The notes beneath the pieces were generated by a model. The model was given only the letters and a program-made list of their open reading frames with translations, was not told the origin of the DNA and made no database searches. A stretch of DNA of 6,707 nucleotides, taken from NCBI GenBank assembly GCA_900549045.1, contig URNE01000131.1:1-6707 (forward strand). Direction: 5' to 3'. Source of the DNA: an uncultured bacterium. Lineage in GTDB: Bacteria > Verrucomicrobiota > Lentisphaeria > Victivallales > UBA1829. Shown here one piece after another: positions 1 to 6,257 of this stretch (position 1 is the stretch's first letter; each line of letters opens with the position of its first letter). A program made the position numbers and the translations under genes.

Positions 1-4
1 TCCG

Positions 5-11
5 AAAGGAG
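5..11 (+). promoter_or_regulatory. Ribosome binding site of pheT
   Basis: AAAGGAG lies 7 nt before the ATG at 19 and is a near-perfect Shine-Dalgarno sequence. It supports this ATG as the pheT start. Only 18 nt of upstream sequence are available, so no promoter or T-box-type leader can be judged here. Confidence 0.85.
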
Positions 12-18
12 CATTCAA

Positions 19-2424
19 ATGCAGATTTCTCTTAACTGGCTTTCCGATTACATCTCGCTCAACTCCTCGCCGGAAGAACTGGCGGCGACCCTGACCCGCG
101 CAGGACTCGAAGTCGAAGAAATCATCTCGACCGCAACCGTCCCGCAGGGCGTTCTCACCGCAAAGATCCTCTCCCGCGAAAAACATCCGAACTCCGACCA
201 CCTTTCCATCTGCAAAGTCGATCCTGGCACAGGTGAACCGCTCCAGATCGTCTGCGGCGCTCCGAACTGCGACGCCGGAAACATCGTCCCGCTCGCAACC
301 ATCGGAACGACCTTCAAAGATCCCGAAGGCGGCAAGGATTTCACCATCGGAAAAGGCAAACTCCGCGGCGTCGAATCCTTCGGCATGATGTGCAGCGCAC
401 GCGAACTCGGACTCAGCAGCGACCATGACGGTCTGATGATTCTCCCCGCCGACACTCCGCTCGGCCAGTCCGTCGCCGACATGTTCAAGGGTGACACGGT
501 CTATTCGCTCGAACTTACGCAGAACCGTCCCGACTGGCTCTCTCACTGGGGCGTTGCGCGCGACGTTTACGCGCTCCAGGGCGGCGAACTCAAGTTTCCC
601 GCAATCGACCTTCCGGAAGCGCATGTTTCCGAAGATTTCTCCAGCCTCGTCAAGGTTGAAGCCCCCGATCTCTGCCCGAAATACACCGCGCGCGTCATCC
701 GCGGCGTCACGGTCAAAGAAAGTCCGGAATGGATGCGGAAGCGGCTTGAAGCAGTCGGAATCCGCGCAATCAACAACATCGTCGACATCACCAACTACGT
801 GATGCTGGAACTCGGTCTCCCGCTGCATGTCTTCGACCGCGCACTTCTCAAAGAAGGCCGCATCGTAGTCCGCCGCGCCGCGGCAAACGAATCCATCACC
901 GCGCTCGACGGCAAAAAGTATGAGCTCAATCCCGACATGCTCGTCATCGCCGACGCGGAAAAACCGGTCGCCATCGCGGGCGTCATGGGCGGCGAATACA
1001 GCGGCGTCCTCGATTCCACCAAAGACGTCGTCATCGAAGCGGCGTTCTTCAACAAAACGAGCGTCCGCATGACCTCCGCCAAACTCAATCTCTCCTCCGA
1101 AGCCTCTCACCGCTACGAACGCGGCGCCGATATCGGCATGGTTGAGAAGGCAAGCGCTCGCGCCGCGGCTCTGATCCTCGAACTTGCCGGCGGCGAACTG
1201 GTTTCCGACCTTGTCTCCGTCGCGGAACCGCAGCCCGCACAGCCCCGCATCCTCTGCCGCTATGCACGAATCCGCAGCCTGCTCGGAATGGACGTTTCGG
1301 ATCTCGAAATCTCCACAATCTTCTCGAAACTCGGCATGGAAGTCGAACCGGTCAACGCAGAATCCTGCTATGTGATTCCGCCGACCTACCGCGCCGACGT
1401 CCTCGAAGAAGCCGACCTTGCGGAAGAAGTGGCGCGCATCCACGGACTCGACAATATCCCCGATGTTCCCGTCCGCGCCGTCAAATGCGCCGATTTCTCC
1501 GCCGATACCTTCGCTCCGGTCGCGGCCGTGCGCGACGCACTCGTCAGCACCGGGCTTTATGAATGTCTCGGAACCAGCATGATCGATGAAAAGACCGCGC
1601 TGCTTGATTATGATTTCACGAAAGAGGATCTTGTTGCCCCGATCAATCCGATCAGCCTCGATCTTGCAATCATGCGGCCCTCGCTGCTCGGCGGAATGCT
1701 CGCGACCGTCAAGCGCAACGTCTCCCGCAAGAACACAAACCTCGCGCTCTTTGAAATCGGAAACTGCTTCTGCAAAAATCCGGAAAAATATCCGGAAGAA
1801 CGCGGCGAAGTCGTTATCGCCCTCACCGGACAGCGCCATCCGGAACGTTTCTCAAAGGAACGCACCGAACTCTATGATTTCTTTGATCTGAAAGGACTCA
1901 TCGAAACCTTCCTTGAAGAACGCGGCAATCCGAACTACACGATCAAGCCGTGCGACGACAAGCGTTTTGCCAAAGGCGAATGTGCCGAGCTCGTGCTCGA
2001 CGGCAAACGCGCCGGCGTTTTCGGCAGAATCCACGCTTCCCTCGTCAAGGGCATGCGTCTCCAGACACCGCTCTATATGGCTGTCTTCCAGCTGGCGAAC
2101 CTGCTGACAGCCTCCAGAAAGCCGGTCTACTATAAGCCGATCTCGCAGTTCCCGTCCACCACACGCGACGTGGCGTTTCTTGCGCCCGCCGACATGGAGA
2201 ACGAGAAAGTCGTCACCTTCATCAAACGCGCCAAAGTACCGAACCTTGTCGACGTCCAGCTCTTCGATATCTTCACGAACGAGTCGATGAACGGCAAGAA
2301 GAGCATGGCCTACTCGCTGACCTTCCGCAGCCAGGAACGCACACTCACCGATGATGAAGTCAACAAAGCACATGAAAAACTCCGCGCGAAACTGGAACAC
2401 GGTCTCGGCGTGGAACTGCGCTGA
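19..2424 (+). CDS. pheT: Phenylalanine--tRNA ligase beta subunit
   Basis: This is the beta chain of the cytoplasmic alpha2-beta2 phenylalanyl-tRNA synthetase, which charges tRNA-Phe. The beta chain carries tRNA-binding and editing domains, while the catalytic alpha chain (pheS) is expected just upstream. The 801-aa length is normal for the bacterial family (about 790-800). Domains visible in order are: an N-terminal EMAP/OB-fold tRNA-binding domain (about 40-150, with HPNSDHLSICKV and IVCGAPN); the B3/4 editing region (about 205-390, with NIVDITNYVMLELGLPLHVFD at 253-273); the B5 domain (about 408-480, ending EEADLAEEVARIHGLDNIP); the inactive synthetase-like core (about 490-700); and a C-terminal FDX-ACB anticodon-binding domain (about 708-801, starting at FPSTTRDVAFL). 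It begins at an ATG with a strong Shine-Dalgarno and ends 8 nt before the next gene. No truncation or frameshift is seen, and the identification is secure. Confidence 0.98.
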   Translation: MQISLNWLSDYISLNSSPEELAATLTRAGLEVEEIISTATVPQGVLTAKILSREKHPNSDHLSICKVDPGTGEPLQIVCGAPNCDAGNIVPLATIGTTFKDPEGGKDFTIGKGKLRGVESFGMMCSARELGLSSDHDGLMILPADTPLGQSVADMFKGDTVYSLELTQNRPDWLSHWGVARDVYALQGGELKFPAIDLPEAHVSEDFSSLVKVEAPDLCPKYTARVIRGVTVKESPEWMRKRLEAVGIRAINNIVDITNYVMLELGLPLHVFDRALLKEGRIVVRRAAANESITALDGKKYELNPDMLVIADAEKPVAIAGVMGGEYSGVLDSTKDVVIEAAFFNKTSVRMTSAKLNLSSEASHRYERGADIGMVEKASARAAALILELAGGELVSDLVSVAEPQPAQPRILCRYARIRSLLGMDVSDLEISTIFSKLGMEVEPVNAESCYVIPPTYRADVLEEADLAEEVARIHGLDNIPDVPVRAVKCADFSADTFAPVAAVRDALVSTGLYECLGTSMIDEKTALLDYDFTKEDLVAPINPISLDLAIMRPSLLGGMLATVKRNVSRKNTNLALFEIGNCFCKNPEKYPEERGEVVIALTGQRHPERFSKERTELYDFFDLKGLIETFLEERGNPNYTIKPCDDKRFAKGECAELVLDGKRAGVFGRIHASLVKGMRLQTPLYMAVFQLANLLTASRKPVYYKPISQFPSTTRDVAFLAPADMENEKVVTFIKRAKVPNLVDVQLFDIFTNESMNGKKSMAYSLTFRSQERTLTDDEVNKAHEKLRAKLEHGLGVELR

Positions 2425-2427
2425 GGA
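2424..2427 (+). promoter_or_regulatory. Ribosome binding site at the pheT/membrane-protein junction
   Basis: AGGA overlaps the last base of the pheT stop codon and lies 5 nt before the GTG at 2433. It also lies 3 nt before an ATG at 2431 that is followed at once by TGA. The site favours the GTG as the functional start, because the ATG cannot encode a protein and the next in-frame Met (residue 33) would remove the first hydrophobic segment. Confidence 0.55.
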
Positions 2428-2432
2428 ATAAT

Positions 2433-2756
2433 GTGAAGAAGCCCGGAAAAGGACTTGTCCTGACCCTGAACCTGGCGCTGCCGGGCCTGGGGCAGATCGT
2501 TTCCGGGCGCTGGCTCGCGGGCGGCGTCATGATGCTGCTCGCTGTCGCATTCTTCCTTCTCGGCGTCTACTTTGTCTTTGCGCCGCTGTTCGCCATGATC
2601 CGGGAACTCATTGACGATCCCGGCAGTGCGGCGGAATACAAGATCAACCTCGTAAACGTTTTCGCCAGCTTCGGACTCCTTGCCCTTGTCTGGATCATCT
2701 GCATCGCGGACGGCCTCCGGAGCGGCGGCAAAAATAAGGAACATGACCATGAGTGA
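2433..2756 (+). CDS. Small membrane protein of unknown function (PGLGQ motif)
   Basis: This is a 107-aa protein with a GTG start. It has a short basic N-terminus (KKPGK), a first hydrophobic stretch (about 8-23), a long hydrophobic segment (about 31-56), a short polar loop (57-70) and another segment (about 71-92). The tail (RSGGKNKEHDHE) is highly charged, so it should be an inner-membrane protein. The motif ALPGLGQIVSGRWLAGG at 15-31 resembles the L-PGLGQ-Y-G-W-KG pattern of small TM2-like bacterial membrane proteins, and the IADGL near the end fits the second half of that pattern. No catalytic residues are recognisable. The gene starts 8 nt after pheT and its last 8 nt overlap the der start, so its translation is probably coupled to both. 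No function can be assigned from sequence. Confidence 0.8.
   Translation: MKKPGKGLVLTLNLALPGLGQIVSGRWLAGGVMMLLAVAFFLLGVYFVFAPLFAMIRELIDDPGSAAEYKINLVNVFASFGLLALVWIICIADGLRSGGKNKEHDHE
2736..2740 (+). promoter_or_regulatory. Ribosome binding site that sets the der start
   Basis: AAGGA lies inside the end of the upstream membrane-protein gene. It is 8 nt from the ATG at 2749 but only 2 nt from the ATG at 2743. Normal spacing therefore points to 2749 (MSEQQ...) as the der start. The alternative at 2743 would only add Met-Thr. Confidence 0.65.
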
Positions 2757-4206
2757 ACAGCAGACTCAGACAAATACGCTGCCGTCCATCGCTTTCTTCT
2801 TCAGACTAAACTTCTTCAAATCCTCGCTTTTCAATTCCATTCTCAAAAAACGCCAGGCGATCGTCCACTTCGACAGCGGAGTGACCCGCGACCGCGTCTC
2901 CTCGACCGGAGTCGCAAACGGCCGCCGTTTCCGCCTCGTCGACACCGGCGGTCTCGGCATGGGAAAAGGTGAAAAACGCGGCGTCGATTTCTGGGATCAG
3001 TCCATTGAAAAACAGGTCGAAGTCGCCATTGCCGACGCCGACGTCATATTCTTCGTCGTCGACGTCACCAGCGGTCTGACCGGGCTCGACGAGGAAGTCG
3101 CCCTGCGCCTCCGTTCCACAGGGAAACCCGTCATCCTCGTCATCAACAAAGTCGACGGCGACATTGCGACTCCGCACATCCACGAATTCGACCGCCTCGG
3201 CTTCCAGCAGATCTTTGAAGTCTCCTCGCTCCACCGCCGCGGCATCCCCGCACTGATGAGCGAAGCTCTGCGCGACTTCGATGTCTCCGCCCCGGAACAC
3301 TCCCTGCCCCGACTCAAAATCGCGGTGCTCGGCAGACCGAACGTCGGCAAATCCTCGCTCGTCAACAAGCTCCTCGGAGAAGAACGCGTCATCGTCAGCG
3401 ACGTCGCCGGAACCACCCGCGACTCCATCGACGTGGAATTCACCCTCAACTGCGGCGATGAACAGGTTCCCGCGCTTCTCGTCGACACCGCCGGACTGCG
3501 CAAGCGTTCCAAAGTCGACGGAGCCGTGGAACGTTACAGCTCCATGCGCGCGGAAGAAACGCTCAAGAACAGCGACATCATTCTGTTTGTGATTGAATCC
3601 AGCCAGACCGGCGCGACCTCGCAGGACAAGACGATCGCCCGCATGATCGTCGACTCCGGAAAGCCCGTCGTCATCGTCTCGAACAAGTGGGATGAATGCT
3701 CCGGACTCAAAATGAAAAATGTGCTGGAAGAGATCCGCTACACTCTCCCGCACATGTCGTTCGCGCCCGTCGTATTCACTTGCGCGAAAACGGGTTACAA
3801 CTTCCAGGAGCTCTACCAGGTCATCGCCGAACTGCGCGCCCAGATGGCGATCCGCATCTCCACGGCAATGGTCAACCGCGTGCTCGAAGACGCGTTTGAG
3901 AAAACCTCGCCGCAGGTCATCGGCACAAAGCCGTTCAAGGTCTACTACGGAACCATGATCGCGAACCCGCCGCCGACCTTCCAGCTGTTCGTCAACGACC
4001 CGAAACTCTGTCCGGACAACTACAAGGTCTATCTCGAAAAGTACATCACAAAAGCGTTCGCGTTCTCCGGACTCCCCGTCCGCCTTGAATTCAAGGAACG
4101 CAAACGCCGCGAACTCGTCTTCCCGAAAGTCGACAAACGCAAGGGCAAAAAGAACCAGCGCATCCGCCCCTACCGCGTCGACCGTCCCGAAGAGGATGAA
4201 GACTGA
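2749..4206 (+). CDS. der: Ribosome biogenesis GTPase Der (EngA) with a degenerate first P-loop
   Basis: Der is a tandem-GTPase that binds the large ribosomal subunit precursor and helps its maturation. The 485-aa length fits the family. G-domain 1 (about 12-170) keeps the G2 region GVTRDR (44-49), G3 DTGG (65-68) and G4 NKVD (133-136), and has a loose G5 (SSLHRRG, 159-165). G-domain 2 (about 190-370) is canonical: GRPNVGKS (195-202), DTAG (246-249), NKWD (312-315) and TCAKTG. A KH-like C-terminal domain follows (about 380-465), with a basic then acidic tail. The oddity is the first P-loop. Residues 18-25 read FRLNFFKS where GRPNVGKS is expected, so both phosphate-loop glycines are Phe; nearby LG is LK (32-33). 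Canonical nucleotide binding by domain 1 is therefore doubtful if the sequence is correct. The start at 2749 was chosen by Shine-Dalgarno spacing. The gene overlaps its upstream neighbour by 8 nt and its downstream neighbour by 1 nt. Confidence 0.95.
   Translation: MSEQQTQTNTLPSIAFFFRLNFFKSSLFNSILKKRQAIVHFDSGVTRDRVSSTGVANGRRFRLVDTGGLGMGKGEKRGVDFWDQSIEKQVEVAIADADVIFFVVDVTSGLTGLDEEVALRLRSTGKPVILVINKVDGDIATPHIHEFDRLGFQQIFEVSSLHRRGIPALMSEALRDFDVSAPEHSLPRLKIAVLGRPNVGKSSLVNKLLGEERVIVSDVAGTTRDSIDVEFTLNCGDEQVPALLVDTAGLRKRSKVDGAVERYSSMRAEETLKNSDIILFVIESSQTGATSQDKTIARMIVDSGKPVVIVSNKWDECSGLKMKNVLEEIRYTLPHMSFAPVVFTCAKTGYNFQELYQVIAELRAQMAIRISTAMVNRVLEDAFEKTSPQVIGTKPFKVYYGTMIANPPPTFQLFVNDPKLCPDNYKVYLEKYITKAFAFSGLPVRLEFKERKRRELVFPKVDKRKGKKNQRIRPYRVDRPEEDED
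2791..2823 (+). other. Altered G1/P-loop segment of der G-domain 1
   Basis: This segment encodes A15 to S25 (AFFFRLNFFKS). Codon by codon, the expected P-loop can be read from domain 2 (3331-3354: ggc aga ccg aac gtc ggc aaa tcc). Here residues 18-25 are ttc aga cta aac ttc ttc aaa tcc. The seven differing bases are five G-to-T, one G-to-A and one C-to-T. The unaffected codons (aga, aac, aaa, tcc) are identical to those of domain 2. The reading frame stays open, and neither alternative + frame yields a glycine. Confidence 0.85.
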
Positions 4207-4694
4207 TGCGCAACGACTGGCTCGCTGCCGCCGATGAAGCTCTGGTGCGCGACTGCACGCTCGACTTTCACAAGGCGTCCGGCAACGGCGGACAGAAGGT
4301 CAACAAGACCTCGTCCGCCGTGCGCCTGACCCATGCCCCGAGCGGCATCACGGTCTCCTGCGCCGAAAGCCGGAGCCAGCACGAAAACCGCCGCCTGGCG
4401 CTGAAAATGCTCCGCATGAAGATCGCGCTCACAATCCGTTCGGAAGCCGATCCGGCCTTCCGGATCGGCGAGCCGGTCACCTCGCTGAAGAACGACGCCT
4501 ACCCGCTCTTCACAGCCAAACTGCTCGACACCTTTTCCGCCCACGGCTGCGACCTAAAAGGAACCGCGCTGATGCTGAACGTCAGCGCATCCAAACTCAC
4601 AAAGATCCTGTACCGCGATTCCGCGCTCTGGATCGAAGCAAACAACATGCGGAACGCGCACGCTCTCCCGCCGCTCCGTCCTCCGCAAAGGTGA
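4206..4694 (+). CDS. Peptide chain release factor-like protein (RF-1 domain, GGQ)
   Basis: This 162-aa protein belongs to the small RF-1-domain group of codon-independent release or ribosome-rescue-type factors. Residues about 5-70 form the GGQ domain: SGNGGQKVNKTSSAVRLTH at 25-43, with the catalytic GGQ at 28-30 that triggers peptidyl-tRNA hydrolysis in this family, then the conserved RSQHENR at 56-62. It lacks the codon-recognition domains of RF1/RF2 and the Lys/Arg-rich tail of ArfB (YaeJ). Instead, residues about 105-150 look like a helix-turn-helix (LMLNVSASKLTKIL followed by ALWIEANNMRN), ending LPPLRP. I recall this arrangement as 'peptide chain release factor-like protein' in Lentisphaerae and Verrucomicrobia. 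Its ATG overlaps the der stop by one base (TGATG), with AGGA 9 nt upstream, so translation is probably coupled to der. The role in rescuing stalled ribosomes is inferred from the GGQ domain only. Confidence 0.88.
   Translation: MRNDWLAAADEALVRDCTLDFHKASGNGGQKVNKTSSAVRLTHAPSGITVSCAESRSQHENRRLALKMLRMKIALTIRSEADPAFRIGEPVTSLKNDAYPLFTAKLLDTFSAHGCDLKGTALMLNVSASKLTKILYRDSALWIEANNMRNAHALPPLRPPQR
4687..4691 (+). promoter_or_regulatory. Ribosome binding site of the FAD-dependent dehydrogenase-like gene
   Basis: AAAGG lies 6 nt before the ATG at 4698, within the last codons of the release factor-like gene. It supports 4698 as the start. Confidence 0.7.
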
Positions 4695-4697
4695 AAA

Positions 4698-6257
4698 ATG
4701 AAAGCCGGAATCCGTTTCGAACTTGATGCACGCTCCCTTCCCGCAAACGCGGACGAAGTTCTCACACCGCATGTCGCAACCGCCTGCGGCGTTTCCGCCT
4801 CCGATATTCTCGGCTATAAAATCACTAAACGGAGTCTGGACGCCCGCAAAAAACCGCTCGTGAAAATTCTCTATCAGATCACGGCGGAAATCCGCGACGG
4901 GGTTCTCCCGAAACGGAATCCGGGACCCGTTGAACCGGCTCCGGCTCCGCTGATCCCCGAAAACAAATCGAAACTGAAACATCCGCTCGTCATCGGCGCG
5001 GGTCCGGCAGGACTCTTCGCCGCCCTCATTCTCGCCGAAGCCGGAGCGGAACCCGTCATCCTCGAACGCGGACGCGACGTTGTCCGACGCAAGGAGGATG
5101 TCGATGCCCTCTTCGCCTCGCGCACCCTCAATCCCGAAAGCAACCTGCTTTTCGGCGAAGGAGGCGCGGGAACCTGGTCGGACGGCAAACTCTACACCCG
5201 CGTCCGCGACCCGCGCGGCGCATACGTTCTGAACGAATTTGTCCGCGCGGGAGCCCAACCGGAAATTCTTTATTACGCGCACCCGCATATCGGCTCGGAC
5301 CGTCTCCCTGCCGTGATCGCAGCAATCCGCGAACGGATCATCTCGCTCGGCGGAAAATTCCTCTGGAATTCCAGAGTGGAACGGATCGAAGGCGGAAACC
5401 GCTTCCGCGCCGTGCATCTTGCGGACGGAACGCGCATCGAAGCTCCCGCCGCGCTCATTGCATGCGGACACAGCGCAAGACCGCTCATCGAAGCGCTCTC
5501 AAAGCTGATCGCATTCCAGATGAAAGGCTTCCAGCTCGGCTGCCGCATTGAACATCCGCAGTCGTTCATCAACCGCATCCAGTACGGCATGGAAACTCCA
5601 TGCCCCGCGCTCGGAGCGGCGGAGTACCTGTTCTCCACACACGGAACCGACGCCATCCCGGGCGCGACAAGTTTCTGCATGTGTCCCGGCGGCGAAATCA
5701 TTCCCGCAACCTGTGAAGAGGGAACGCTCGCGACAAACGGCATGAGCGAATCCGCGCGCAGCGGAAAATTTGCAAATTCCGCAATCGTTTCAACCCTCCG
5801 CCCCGAACTCTTTGCCGCTCCGGCGGAAGCGTTCGCATTTCTGCGCGGACTCGAAGCCTCGCTCTTTGAAAAAGGCGGCGGAAACTACACATGCCCGGCT
5901 CAGAATGCACACGACTTCCTTGAGTGCAAGTCCGGACGCCTCCCGCATGAATCCAGCTATCGTCTCGGTCTGCGCCAGTCGAGACTGGACAATCTCGTTC
6001 CGGAACCGACCCGCTCCGCTCTTGCAAACGCCCTGCGCAGATTCGACCGTCTCGCTCCGGGCTTCATCCGCCACGGATTGCTCGTCGGAATGGAAACCCG
6101 CGTATCAAGCCCGGTCCGTTTCCTGCGCGACCCGGAGACGCTCGCCAGTTCGATGCCCGGACTCTGGCTCGGCGGCGAAGGCGGCGGAATGGCGGGCGGC
6201 ATCGTCTCCGCCGCAATCGACGGCATCCGTCTCGCGGAAAAAATGCTGACCGTCTGA
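4698..6257 (+). CDS. FAD-dependent dehydrogenase-like protein (COG2509 type)
   Basis: This is a 519-aa predicted cytosolic flavoprotein. The N-terminal about 75 residues form the small lobe typical of the COG2509 group of uncharacterised FAD-dependent dehydrogenases (ILGYKITKRSLDARKKPLVKILYQI). A dinucleotide-binding Rossmann motif follows (VIGAGPAGLFAALILAEAG, about 98-116), with E123 of LERG at the end of strand 2 expected to contact the FAD ribose. FGEGGAGTWSDGKLYTR (152-168) is another family signature. A GLWLGGEGGGMAGGI segment near the C-terminus matches the closing FAD-contact motif of such oxidoreductases. There is no signal peptide or membrane segment. The substrate is unknown for the family as far as I know, so no reaction is assigned. 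The gene lies 3 nt after the release factor-like gene and overlaps the next by 1 nt, placing it within the same apparent operon. Confidence 0.9.
   Translation: MKAGIRFELDARSLPANADEVLTPHVATACGVSASDILGYKITKRSLDARKKPLVKILYQITAEIRDGVLPKRNPGPVEPAPAPLIPENKSKLKHPLVIGAGPAGLFAALILAEAGAEPVILERGRDVVRRKEDVDALFASRTLNPESNLLFGEGGAGTWSDGKLYTRVRDPRGAYVLNEFVRAGAQPEILYYAHPHIGSDRLPAVIAAIRERIISLGGKFLWNSRVERIEGGNRFRAVHLADGTRIEAPAALIACGHSARPLIEALSKLIAFQMKGFQLGCRIEHPQSFINRIQYGMETPCPALGAAEYLFSTHGTDAIPGATSFCMCPGGEIIPATCEEGTLATNGMSESARSGKFANSAIVSTLRPELFAAPAEAFAFLRGLEASLFEKGGGNYTCPAQNAHDFLECKSGRLPHESSYRLGLRQSRLDNLVPEPTRSALANALRRFDRLAPGFIRHGLLVGMETRVSSPVRFLRDPETLASSMPGLWLGGEGGGMAGGIVSAAIDGIRLAEKMLTV

Noticed and set aside
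2425..2432. Terminator or promoter between pheT and the next gene
   Set aside because: Only 8 nt separate the genes, and no hairpin or promoter element fits. The same holds for the other junctions.
2680..2748. Longer der start at 2680
   Set aside because: The extra 23 residues overlap the membrane-protein gene deeply, are Ser/Ala-rich without homology to Der, and have no Shine-Dalgarno at proper spacing. The AAGGA at 2736 points to 2749.
2780..2830. Frameshift hiding a normal der P-loop
   Set aside because: Both other + frames were read through the segment. One hits a stop (TAA) and neither contains any glycine codon, since no GG occurs here. The flanking residues (IA..., KSSLFN) are already in frame, so the change is by substitution.
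2806..3753. Long antisense open frame (315 codons) opposite der
   Set aside because: It lies wholly opposite a clear conserved gene. Its product is Asp/Glu/Gly/Val-rich with no recognisable motifs, as expected from the reverse of C-ending codons. No binding site or start context supports it.
4206..4694. Assignment as ArfB (YaeJ) or PrfH
   Set aside because: The GGQ domain fits, but the basic ArfB tail is absent, the C-terminus is helix-turn-helix-like, and there is no RtcB neighbour as often found with PrfH. No gene symbol was given.
4554..5471. Long antisense open frame (305 codons) opposite the release factor-like and flavoprotein genes
   Set aside because: It is opposite two well-supported genes, has a compositionally biased product with no recognisable domain, and fits the same codon-bias artefact.
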